From: Musa acuminata AAA Group
Taxonomy: Eukaryota > Streptophyta > Magnoliopsida > Zingiberales > Musaceae
Assembly: GCF_036884655.1 (NCBI RefSeq)
Contig: NC_088339.1
Span: forward strand, 23,579,501-23,643,500
Direction of reading: 5' to 3'
Length of the DNA stretch: 64,000 nt
Part shown: in pieces, positions 39,216-49,702 of the stretch
Layout: each line of letters begins with the position of its first letter
Position numbering within the stretch: the stretch's first letter is position 1
Program-made: the position numbers and the translations under genes
The notes under the pieces: model-generated
Databases searched by the model: none
The model's input: the letters and a program-made list of their open reading frames with translations, nothing else
What the model was told of the DNA's origin: nothing

Positions 39216-40436
39216 CTAGTTCCTTTGGATGTCTTGCTCCCTGTCCATGGATCTCAGGATATCCAGCTCCAGCTCCTTCTGCCTCACTTGCAATGCCATG
39301 CGCTCATTTTCCAATTTCAATCTCTCATTCTCCAGCATCAGCCTCTCGAGCTCCCTATCCTTCTTGCCACGGAATCTCTGCCACTTGAAGTGTCGCTTCT
39401 CCAGTTCCAGTGCTTCAGCCTCAATCTCCACCCTTTCCTCTTCAAGCTGCAATGCACGTCCTTTAAACCACTGCCTCTGTTCCCATGGTGACTTTGTTGT
39501 GTCATGAAGCACCGCATCCATCTCGGCCCTGAAGCTCTCTAAACCCTTGTTGCCCATTTCATCGCTCCTGTCATCATGATCCCCATCATCACCATCCTTT
39601 TCATCATCTCCATCTTCATCGTTTGCATGACCATCACCATCCTTGGAAATAGCGACTTTTGGGACATCACAGACCTGCAAATCGATATCATGGCAATTCG
39701 GTATCCTCTGCCCATTGTGATATGCGCACATTTCCCGGTAAAAGAGGTGTTTGGAGCTTAAGATCTTCCTCACGTCTTCCTTAGCCTTCGGAGAGATATG
39801 AGACATTGAATCCAAAAGGTGAGGATTCTCGACCACCTGACAGGATGTCCCTCGTCCAAGGATCTCGTTGAGCCGCTTGTATCGCTTGTTGAGGTCATTG
39901 AACTTGTCCTCGCACTGCTGGGGCGAAACATAGCAGCCCTTCTCCAGCATTAACTTCGACACCGTCTTCCACTTTCCCTTCTTCTGGAGGGAGGCCCCGT
40001 GCCTCCTCCGAGCCGCTACTGATCCGTTGAGGATCTCCAGACTACCGTCGTCGTGATCACCGACGAACGCCACCACTGAAATCAGCAGCCGCACCACTTC
40101 GTCAGTCCACTTCATGCGGTGCCAAGGCGAAGCCTTTTTGCTGCCGCCAGCCTCGGAAGCAGGCAGGGAGTCGGGATCGTGGCCGTCCTCCTCGCCTGCG
40201 ACGGCAGGGAAGTGGTCCTCGTCGTCGCTTGTCGCGGCGCCCACGGAGGAGGGGACAAAGAGTGAGGCCATCTGGCGGTCCGAGTCGAGGCCTCCTCCGA
40301 AGACCGGATGGATGTGGGAGTGGGCGTGGGCGTGGGTGGGAGCGTGGTGGTGGCACTGACTGACGGAGGGGTCAAGGTCAAGGATCCCGGTGGCCGAACC
40401 AGGGAGCAAGCCGCCGCCCATCATCGGATTATTCAT
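39216..40436 (-). CDS. Trihelix (GT-factor) transcription factor
   Basis: Intronless 406-residue ORF. After a His-rich stretch (residues 28-43) and an acidic region (70-90) comes the trihelix DNA-binding domain (about 104-200). Its tryptophans are in SPWHRMKW (W105, W110) and KGKWKTVS (W156), with QQCEDKFNDLNKRYKRL in the third helix. Residues 205-240 (SPKAKEDVRKILSSKHLFYREMC) are also conserved in this subfamily as I recall it. A very acidic Asp-rich linker (265-295) precedes a long charged coiled coil (about 325-395, with EEERVEIEAEALELEK and LMLENERLKLENERM), probably for dimerisation. It is a nuclear regulator binding GT-type promoter elements; target genes are unknown. The start ATG lies just 3' of a (CT)n tract in the transcript leader. 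Plant genes of this clade are often single-exon, so the lack of introns is not suspicious. Confidence 0.87.
   Translation of the reverse strand: MNNPMMGGGLLPGSATGILDLDPSVSQCHHHAPTHAHAHSHIHPVFGGGLDSDRQMASLFVPSSVGAATSDDEDHFPAVAGEEDGHDPDSLPASEAGGSKKASPWHRMKWTDEVVRLLISVVAFVGDHDDGSLEILNGSVAARRRHGASLQKKGKWKTVSKLMLEKGCYVSPQQCEDKFNDLNKRYKRLNEILGRGTSCQVVENPHLLDSMSHISPKAKEDVRKILSSKHLFYREMCAYHNGQRIPNCHDIDLQVCDVPKVAISKDGDGHANDEDGDDEKDGDDGDHDDRSDEMGNKGLESFRAEMDAVLHDTTKSPWEQRQWFKGRALQLEEERVEIEAEALELEKRHFKWQRFRGKKDRELERLMLENERLKLENERMALQVRQKELELDILRSMDREQDIQRN

Positions 40437-40438
<2 letters not shown>

Positions 40439-40477
<39 letters not shown>
40439..40477. repeat. (CT)n microsatellite at the trihelix start codon
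   Basis: About 18 CT units immediately upstream of the trihelix ATG (GA units in the sense of the mRNA). CT/GA tracts in plant leaders can bind BPC/GAGA factors; that role is inference here. Confidence 0.92.
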
Positions 40478-40479
<2 letters not shown>

Positions 40480-41088
40480 GTGGGGCAACAAACATCGGCG
40501 GAAATCCTAAAGCATCAGGAACGAAATCCCTGCAAGAAATCCCTAGATTCGAATGATTCCGTGAAAAAGCAACAAAATAATTAGGGGAAATGCATCGTAT
40601 ATGTCCTAAACGCGAGGATCTGCACCAGGAAATCGGGAACTTGAGACATGCGGAAGGAGAGGGAGGGATTTAGGGAAGAAACTGGACCTCGGAGGCCGGT
40701 CGGAGAAAAACCGGCGACTTTCGAGAAGTAAAGAGAAGCTTTCTTCTAATTACTTTTATCATTCAATAAAATTACAATATAGCCCTTCCAGAACAGAGTT
40801 CTGTACATCACTGTACGATGTTGCTCGTCTTATGGGTAATTACGTGATTTTCAAACTTCTTAAAGGATATATATGTAAAAGAGACGAAAAGAAAAAGAAA
40901 AGTATATTTCATTGCTCCGAGCCGGACCGGTTGGCCCAACATTTTCCGGTTCAATAGAACCGTTCGGAAGGGCTACAGACGGGTCTTTGTGGCCTCGAAC
41001 CGCGGAAACAAGAGAAGCCGGCCATGGCGGAAACCCAAGGTTTTGGGTCTCGGCTCCGCTCGCCCTTCCCTCTCTCCTCGTCTCACTT
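40478..41088. promoter_or_regulatory. Divergent region between trihelix gene and OEP80 remnant
   Basis: A 0.6-kb head-to-head interval containing the trihelix 5' UTR and promoter and, on the other side, the old upstream region of the OEP80 copy. There is no clear TATA box. The middle (about 40,740-40,910) is AT-rich. Confidence 0.5.
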
Positions 41089-44000
41089 ATGGCTGGAAAC
41101 GCAGACATTCAATTCGTATCCTCCTCCATCAGGATTCCTCTTCGCTCGCTAGGGCAGAACATCGGGCCTACGCGGGAGGGACGAGGAGGAGCGGGTTTCA
41201 TCAGCGAGTTGCCGGGAGAGACGCTGGAACAGGCCGATCTGAGGACCGCGCTACCGGAGCGCTGAAGTTCTCCGGCCGAATTCGGTGCTCACAGTGTGGG
41301 AGGTTCAGGAGGACGTTCTCAGGATTATCCATACCGGCTGTTCTCTTTGTGCGTCGCCTGTTGCCTTTGACATTAGGGATGGTATCCGATTGGTCTTTCA
41401 GGTAAAGATCCGAACTTGATTGCTAATTATTGTTATTTTGGGTTCGGAAATAAAGAAATAGAGGGCATCGATGAATACAAAGAAACTCATTTTGTGCATT
41501 GTTGCATGGTTCCTTTTGTACGTGCTATGATGTGTAAGTGACAAATCTTAGTAGCTGCGTAATTACGGTTTATATTTTGTCTAGAATACTCACTTAGAAT
41601 GTGTTATATGGCTAAGCACAGAGGCTAAAGGTATTTCAGTACATTGGTATGCTTCAAACAATTAGTTCTCTGTTCTTGTAGCTGCTGTGGTGTTATTTTT
41701 TGGCTCAGGAATCCTATATTTTTGAACCAAACTTGACCTCTTTGATTTTCCAATCATAATCTGGAAAATGTACCAAAAATCACCCTCACGGTTAAGTTAT
41801 TGATTGTCTATTTATCTGTGCGATGCTCATCAAACCTGCTGCCAACTTTTTGCAACTTGTTGCACATAATGTAGATTATCATATAGAATTTCATTTTTTA
41901 TTTGCAATAAAATTTCAGTGGCAACGGTTATGATGAAATGCAATTTACAAAGTTGGAAAGTGTCTATACAAATTCTGTGATCAGATCTCCTCAATGTCTT
42001 TTATCTTAGCTTTTAAATTTATTTCTGTTAAATGCTACATTTCCCTTTTTCTTATTTAACCTTTTATCATCGTTGTACTGGCAGTTTGTGCTCAATGTGG
42101 AACAAGAGCTTCCTTGCCTTCCTGAGTGGTTGTGTTTCAACAAGGTTAGTGCTCATGCTAGACAAGGCTATGAACTTGGGTCTGCATGTCTTATGGTTAG
42201 GTATCACTTCTTTGTTGTTCTGTTGGCATGAAAAATGTAATTGATATGAGACGAATATGAGCTTTCTTTGCATTGTGACTGTGGAGAGCCAAAATATTTC
42301 ATTTTGGCGGGTACTAGTTTGGACAAGGGTTTGTCTTCTCTTCTACTTATGTGAGTTGTAGCATTTTAACTTGCTTTGCAATTATTTTTGGGTTACAACT
42401 TGAATTTTTCATTTACTTGAGCAAACCTTTTATGCAGTTTCTTCACAAGGAAGATAATCTTGTCTTGTATCTTTAATCTTTATAGTAACACTAATGAAAT
42501 ACACTCCTGGTCGATAAGCTTCATTTTTTATATGGCTACTTTATTAATGCAATTGGGAATTGCCTTCAATTGTCAGTACTTAAGATGGACTGTCTGTAGA
42601 TCTTTTTTATGAACTTCTATCGATATATTTTTTCAAACATCTTCTTTTCAAAATCTTTTACATTTATCCTTGAATCAGAAAGAATAAACAACAGGATTAT
42701 GAAATACTTGGCAACTCAAAGACATAATTATAAAAACATCTAGTTTTGCATTTTTTTTATAAAGATCTAATTCTTTCTGGACTAATCTGCTCTTGTGAAT
42801 CATAGTGTTTCCAGAGCCCGTGTGTTTGGTAACTTTTCATCTCATGAAGCATTTGCTATTGGTGGGTCAAACAGTGTCACAGGTTATGAAGAAGGTGCAT
42901 AAGTTGTGGTTGTTCATGTGCAGTTGGATGCTGAGAAATCTCCTTTGGAATGGTGAGTTTTGAGTTTTAATCATTCTATAATGTTCTTGCAGACTTACAC
43001 CATAGTTGTGAGTTTCCAACTGAATTAGAATAATGGGGAAGTATAAATGGGTTAGAATTAAACCTGCTTAAATCATTTATACCTAAATCTTATTCAAAAG
43101 ACTAGTTATTTCTTTTTGACAAAATTCTGAAATAACTAGGTCCGATTTTGTCTTTAGGACTTGTGTCTGCTCTGTTACAAGCAGTTCATGTATAACATGT
43201 TACTCTTCTAAGATATTTATCATTCATACTTTTTTTCCCAATTCCATGTAAACCTAAATACTTAATGTTTACAGCTTCTGTTACACTTTTGAATTAAATG
43301 AATAACCTTGATGGGCTATCTTTGGATTTTGAACTACCGAAGCCTTTTTCGCTTGTGCCTGCTGTCTTAGAATTGAGACACCAACTTTGCTGCTTGCATT
43401 GCTCTTGAATTAGGTAGACATAGAATGATCTAAGTCTGCCCAAGTCATCTAGCTGCTTGCCTGGAATCCACGATGTAGTCAACTTAATCTGCAGCAAAAA
43501 ATTAGGGAGCATGCATTTTGACCTCATCTAAAAACATTTTCCATATGTTTGTAAGAAATTAGTACTTTATATCTTAGAATTTCATTTTAATTTAACCTTT
43601 TTCCTAAAATGAAAAGAGGCCTTTTCAGTGATGTTTATGTTACCCCAAGACAAATCTAAACCAAAGCATCATGTGTAGGTTCTTGTGTTAAAATTTGACA
43701 TTCTTATCATATCTTCCTTTGTAGCATGGACCACTAATACGTGCTTTTTCACATTTCAAGCATATACATTCAGTAATGCATCATAAGCAAAGTATATTCG
43801 GAGGCAAATTCAAGCAAGGGCCAAAACCTGCTCATTATTATTTTTTTACTGAAGGAAAATAGGAGTCGGTTAAGTTCCAAATGATGGAACATGTCACATG
43901 TTAAATAGATAAAGATATTTTCATTAAGTGTGCATAAGTAAAATGACAAAATTAATACAGGTGTCTTACTTTCCTGCCCTTCACAGGTGATCCAGCTGAA

Positions 44001-44130
44001 GGGCGAAACCAGGCAATGGATCGGGTTATGGGATTGGTATTCATGTGGACTTCTCGTTGGGGCCTATCTTCCTGGAGTATGCATTTGACGTTAAAAATAC
44101 GAGGAGGTTTCACTTTAAGAGTTGGATATC
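41089..44130 (+). pseudogene. OEP80: Decayed copy of chloroplast outer-envelope Omp85 protein OEP80
   Basis: Fragments in the correct order match plant OEP80, a beta-barrel assembly protein of the chloroplast outer envelope. The N-terminus (41,089-41,265) has SSSIRIP and ISE..GETLEQADL. In a shifted frame, 41,273-41,402 reads VQEDVLRII and [11 protein letters not shown], ending at a GT donor. An intact 60-nt exon follows at 42,085-42,144 ([17 protein letters not shown]). Next, 42,815 to about 42,952 carries [12 protein letters not shown] then GYEEGA, running into a TAA at 42,900. The last piece, 43,987 to about 44,130, has a frame break before [20 protein letters not shown] and the C-terminal RFHF. 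Most POTRA and central barrel exons are missing between 41,402 and 42,085. The frame breaks, stop codon and missing exons show it is not functional. Retained introns argue for DNA-level duplication, not retroposition. An intact copy is expected elsewhere, since OEP80 is essential in Arabidopsis as I recall. Confidence 0.85.
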
Positions 44131-45951
44131 ACCAGTAGCTGTTCTTGCATGTTTGCTTCAAAAGAATCTGTCACATTGCATAGGTCTGTCACTTTTAGTG
44201 TGTCTGTGGTTGTCCTTGCTTAATGGTATCTTGCTTTCCAAACAGCACAGCAACTTGCTACATGGCTTTCTGGCATATGTGGCTGCAAGTTTAGAGAATC
44301 TAGGGTATGGAAAAGCCATCAAACTTATAGACCTTATGACACAACATGGGCATGAACTGTTTGGTCTCGAGTTGAAAGAGAAGTTTGACATACAGAGGAA
44401 ACGGCGAGCAGAGTCTTTCTTGGCTTGGAATTTTGACCAATTAAAGCCTATGATATAGGATATCATAGTTTTCTCCAAAAATTTCCTTTTTGATAACCTG
44501 ACTTTTCAAGTGCTTGAAATTACACTCAGGAATACTGTGTAATTGTGAATATGTTATATTGTAGCATATACTGATCCTTTTTTAGTACCATTTCAAGTCT
44601 CATAATAAACATCAGCTTGCTTGTGATTTCTTGGAACTCCTGATCTTTATCCTTGAAGACTACATGAATATTACTCTTGATCCTTTTGGGCTGCAAAAGT
44701 TGAATGCAGAGATTACTCAAGCTGCAGAAACTGCTTCAGATGACGATGATGAGTTAAGGAAAGGTGTTCTGGTACTGTTGGCCACTTTGGTTTGTGTTCA
44801 GGTATGGGAATCCATCATCGTTTTATTGTCTATTATGCATGATACCATGGCCACAAAAATCTGTTGCCAACACTTGCAATGCATGTATGCTATGACTCAG
44901 TGTTTCCTGTGCTCTTATCAGGTTTTGGACCCTCCACTATAACCCATGGCAGGACTTTGAATGAGCTTTGCTAGTGCCAAAAGGAAAAGGAAAGAAAATT
45001 AAGAGAGAAGTGGGGGCACTCAAGCCAAATCCTTTGTGAAAGGGAAAGCCCGATGAATGAGCCGTTTACTAGCAAAGAAAGAAGAGGAGGAGGGTCTTTA
45101 GACATTGTACCATTCATGCCTCTGTTCAAATAAACCTTTGAGTTATTTTCACTTTATGTGACATGAAAAGTTACATGTAGTTCATGTGGCTATCCAATTC
45201 CACCACCAAAAGGAAAAGAGAAAGCAAAAGCTCGACATCTTTAGTCTCAAGTTAAAAGTGTATGTATGGATATTTAGGTTGATTTTTGTAGTTAATTGAG
45301 TTTGTTTCTATCAACTTCGGCTTAACATTTGAAGTCGACGATTTAAACTTATTTAGTTAATAGGTCAATTGTTTGAATTATTTTTCTGTTTTTTTTTTTC
45401 AGCCAAAGAAGTGTAAACATTTTATTGCTGTATAAAAAAAAATGATTCTATTTTGAATTGTTCAGTTGCTTGTTGTTGGACAAGAATCCTTTGCTCAAAA
45501 TGTTGATGTACCAACTTCAATGGGGGACCCTCATCCCCATCAAAATGCCAGGTCTCATCTGTCCTTGATCAAATTGATGTGTGCAATCAAGCGCAAGCAG
45601 GACTAAAGAGTAAAGCTAAAGCCAAATGTATGCCAAAATCTACCATTTATTTTTGATATCTCATCTTGTTTTCCATTTTTTACATTCCCCTTCTGTTCTT
45701 TGTTTACCTCAGTTGTTTTCTTGATCTGGTGATTATTCTTCCTATTATGTCTACTATTATTATTATCATGAGTATTTGTTCTCCAATAGTCTCTGAGCAT
45801 GAGTCTGCTCCTGCTCTCAGGTAAATCTTAAAACCATCACTCCTATCAGTCACATTTTTATGTGAATAACAATAGTTTTCACATTAAACAAAAACAATTG
45901 TATTCATGATTTCATATGAGATTGACATGAGTCATGGTCGTCATCATCATC

Positions 45952-45990
<39 letters not shown>

Positions 45991-46072
45991 TTCATACATC
46001 CACGCATGTGTCTATAATAGGTGTGTTTCCAATCCACAGTTCACACCCTCTCCAAGCAAGCATCCTTCAACC
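44131..46072. other. Unassigned region between OEP80 remnant and WIP gene
   Basis: From 44,188 to 44,455 an open stretch follows a good acceptor (TTTCCAAACAG) and reads [20 protein letters not shown] and further protein-like sequence with [15 protein letters not shown]. Another at 44,640-44,800 contains an acidic SDDDDELRKG segment before a GT donor. They look like exon remnants of a gene I do not recognise, perhaps belonging with the OEP80 debris. From 45,100 on there is no gene apart from the WIP promoter. Confidence 0.4.
45936..45988. repeat. Compound (CAT)n(CT)n microsatellite upstream of the WIP gene
   Basis: CATCATCATCATCAT runs into about 15 CT units, ending some 85 bp before the WIP start codon, in its likely 5' UTR or core promoter. 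Confidence 0.92.
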
Positions 46073-47098
46073 ATGGCAGATCCCTACGCCAATTCTCTCC
46101 AAGGATTCTTCAATTGCCATCCCTTCACCTCCCACCCCTCCTTCTCTGCACTCCCTCTTCCCCGGCACAACATCCTCACCAACTTCACAAACTACGCCAC
46201 CTCTCACCTCCCATCACCACTGCCACCACCCCCACCCGCGTCCCCTCCCCTGAGGGAAGCCCTTCCCCTCCTCAACCTCGCCCCCACACCGCACCACCAC
46301 CAGGAGGAGGAGGAAGCCTCCTGTAGCTTCTTGGAGGAGGATGCTGAAACTGCTACTGATGAGAAGAAGAAAGGCTCGCAGGACGACGGAGAGAACGAGG
46401 AGGATGCTGTGACAGTGGCCCTCCATATCGGCCTTCCAAGTCCCAGTGCAGCTGATCTCAGCTCCATGGTCTTCTCCGCTTCAGTAGATGAAGAGAAAGG
46501 TCGTGAAGAAGATAGAGATCATGACCTCGGTGACGATGTTGGTTTAGGTTATCCTGCGATAGGGAGGCTGAGGAGGGGACAGTACTGGATTCCCACTCCT
46601 TCTCAGATCCTCATAGGCCCTACCCAGTTCCCTTGCCCCGTTTGCAGCAAGACCTTCAACAGATACAACAACATGCAGGTCGGCTATACCATAACCTCTT
46701 CTTTGTTTGTTGATCTAATTGGAGTTGGAAGGCGCCTCCCTCTTCGTTCTTGCTTGCTTTCTTGCTCGCTCTCTCAGTTTTGCTGGGGTAATAGTTCTTA
46801 CATCAAGCCGTATGTGTGCCTGATCCGAAACATTGAGCACCTTTTCTCCTTTTCATGTGATGGAACTACACAGACGAGGAAATGCTCTCATACGCTTCGT
46901 ATGTAGCACTTTTGGAGTCTGTTTGGTTGTCGTTTGGCTGCTGTGAAGGGATCCTGAAAAGGTCTCAGTGCTTCAGGGGTTATTCAGATGGGAGTTCCAT
47001 CTTCTGCATCTCCTGAATCCAATATCCACCCACTGACCTTGAAACACAAGCTTCGAGAGCTTCAATTAATGCATGCATGCATGCATCATCATCATCAT

Positions 47099-47140
<42 letters not shown>

Positions 47141-47670
47141 GGTATCCACCCACTTGATCGCAGTTTCTTCTTGTTTGGCCGCTGAACTCTCTTGCTTTCT
47201 TTTGTGCATGGCCACCACGAAAGATGCACATGTGGGGGCATGGATCGCAGTACAGGAAAGGGCCAGAGTCGCTGCGAGGCATCCAACCGACGGCGATGCT
47301 GCGGCTGCCGTGCTACTGCTGCGCTCCGGGTTGCAGGAACAACATAGACCACCCGAGATCGAAGCCACTGAAGGACTTCAGAACCCTGCAAACTCACTAC
47401 AAGAGGAAGCACGGCATCAAGCCCTTCATGTGCCGGAAGTGCGGCAAGGCCTTCGCCGTCCGAGGCGACTGGCGAACCCATGAGAAGAACTGCGGCAAGC
47501 TGTGGTACTGCACTTGCGGCTCCGACTTCAAGCACAAGCGGTCACTCAAGGACCACATCAAAGCATTCGGGAGCGGGCACTCCGCCTACGGGATCGACTG
47601 CCTCGAAGAGGACGACGAGCTGTCGTCTGAGATCGAGCAAGACTCCAACCATCGTCATCAGCTACCGTGA
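46073..47670 (+). CDS. WIP-family C2H2 zinc-finger transcription factor
   Basis: Two exons, 46073-46678 and 47224-47670, give 350 residues. The plant WIP signature [20 protein letters not shown] is present, with Trp172-Ile-Pro174. Finger 1 is Cys188, Cys191, His204, His208 ([21 protein letters not shown]) and is split by the intron after Gln202, the usual position in this family. Then come [13 protein letters not shown], a [20 protein letters not shown] segment, the finger [21 protein letters not shown] and the final [17 protein letters not shown]. The N-terminus is Pro/His-rich and then acidic, with a [15 protein letters not shown] element like the conserved VxLxIGLP motif of WIP proteins. 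Members include TT1, NTT and WIP2-6, nuclear factors in seed-coat, transmitting-tract and root development. I cannot assign the exact orthologue. The intron has another CAT/CT microsatellite. Confidence 0.95.
47073..47138. repeat. Compound (GCAT)n(CAT)n(CT)n microsatellite in WIP intron
   Basis: ATGCATGCATGCATGCATCA is followed by CATCATCATGA and about 18 CT units. Composition is strikingly like the compound repeat upstream of the same gene at 45,936-45,988. Confidence 0.92.
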
Positions 47671-49639
47671 ACCGGAGTTGCAGTCTACGTAGATATCCCT
47701 TGCTTGATCATGAACATGTAAGAGCTTCTGTAGTCTCCAATCAGCTCTCTTCCTCTTTTCTCTTCCTTGTGAGTGTTAAGACCATGCAAGACACTAAATA
47801 CAAGATCATGTGTCTTGTAAATCTTGCTAGGTGAAACCTTGGCAATTTGCTCTAACCTTCGGTGCTCGACTTCTCTATGTCTAGTATCATCATGAAATCA
47901 ACTGGTTGGATAATGTTTAGACTAAGAGTGGACCAATATCTGCTTCTCGATTGTTCTTCTCTTACCTATACTCAATTTCTCAGCTTGATCTTGTAACCAA
48001 GCAACTCACTCGTTCTTAAATTGTTATTATTAATGATGAAATCCTATCCATCTCTTCTCCTAAAAAGTAACAAGCAATTCTGGTCATGATTTCTTAGGCA
48101 AAGAAATCACCATCTTTTCTGGCTACTCTCCACATGCTTTGCCTATGATCAGATGAAGAGGTGTATGGTGTGCGCAGAAGAAAACTCATGGCTTTAGCTT
48201 CTAAGGCAGCAGAAGAAGCATTTATTGTCCTATGCATTCAGAGGCTGTACCTGATGTGTTGCAGATACATTCCTCCTGTTAATTCTCCTTCTCTATTTGC
48301 CAGTCATGCTCTCTGCTGCAAGTGTAACCAAGTCGCAGTCTCGAAAGCAGAATCCTCAGGTGGAAAAGCTTTCCAAAATCCTGCAATCACTTTGCATTTT
48401 TTTTTTCCTTGGCTCAATGAACAATGCAATAAGATAGTTGAGGGTTATTGAATGAGTGAGATGGAATGGAATCCGTCGAATGAATGCACAAGATGGAATT
48501 TTGGATTCTGACCTCAAGCACAGAGAAAGAGAAAACAGTCAACAAAAGACATCTTGCCGCATGTCATGTCAACCTCAGTCTGTTCATCCCTCTGAGTATG
48601 AACTATTAGAGTAGTTTAATGTCTGTTCATGAGAGCCCACCTAAGTGACTTAATCTAAGCTTGATCAGTCTATGCTATGATGATTGGTCATGTATTATTT
48701 GTTCCCATATATCAGAAAATTAGTGAATGATGTAAGATTAAATGGTACTAAGTTAAACTAAAAGGTGATGTATAATCAATATAAAATATATGTAGCTAAT
48801 CTTACAATAGTTTATACATTTTTTTAATACTTTGCAAACTCAATTAAATGCATTAATATCATTATCATCATCAAATCATGACATTATATGTGGGCTTCTC
48901 TACAGATACAACTCACAACAATATTTGGGCAAGTCAGTTGATGGAGAAAATGTTCTCTCTCTTCCTTCTGGCATTTTAAGTTTATCAAATCAGATTGGAA
49001 TCCTCAAAAAGGTTTACAAGAATGAAAGCTAAAAACTCTTGATCTGAGTTTAGGATTCATTAAAACAAGAACAAGGCCTTTTCCAATTAGAAACCATGTT
49101 TAGTACTTTGGTATTTTGTTGTTGGATTGTGTAACAAGGCGAAAAGAAAATACAATTTTGTTTAAGAATATTAATGTGTAACATGAACTATGGATTAGTA
49201 CTATGCATACATTGCTAAGAGATTGAGAATTATATATGAAGTTTTCTTTTTCTTATGTCATGAAATATTACAAGAGATTCCTCCTTTATCATGCATGAAG
49301 AAAGTGGACAAGAATTGACACCTCTCAAAGGATCTGACCATATGCTTGCCCTGTGGATGACCCATTGTTCTTCAGGCACATGCAGCCAGCCAAATGATGA
49401 AGCGAGACAGGCACAAGAACTGTTGACAAGATGGAACAGAGAGGAGGAAGGGAAGAAATGCAAGATGATTGCCTGCGTTGGGACGCCTCATCTCACTGTC
49501 CCCTTCCCTTGTCTTCTTGACACCCCAAGGCCCCTCCAAACCCCACACTCTTCATATCTTTGTGTCATTTTCAGGACCTTGCAAGGGAGGATGAGTGTTG
49601 GTGTAACTTTGTCCAGTACATCACTCATGAATCCTTCGC

Positions 49640-49702
<63 letters not shown>

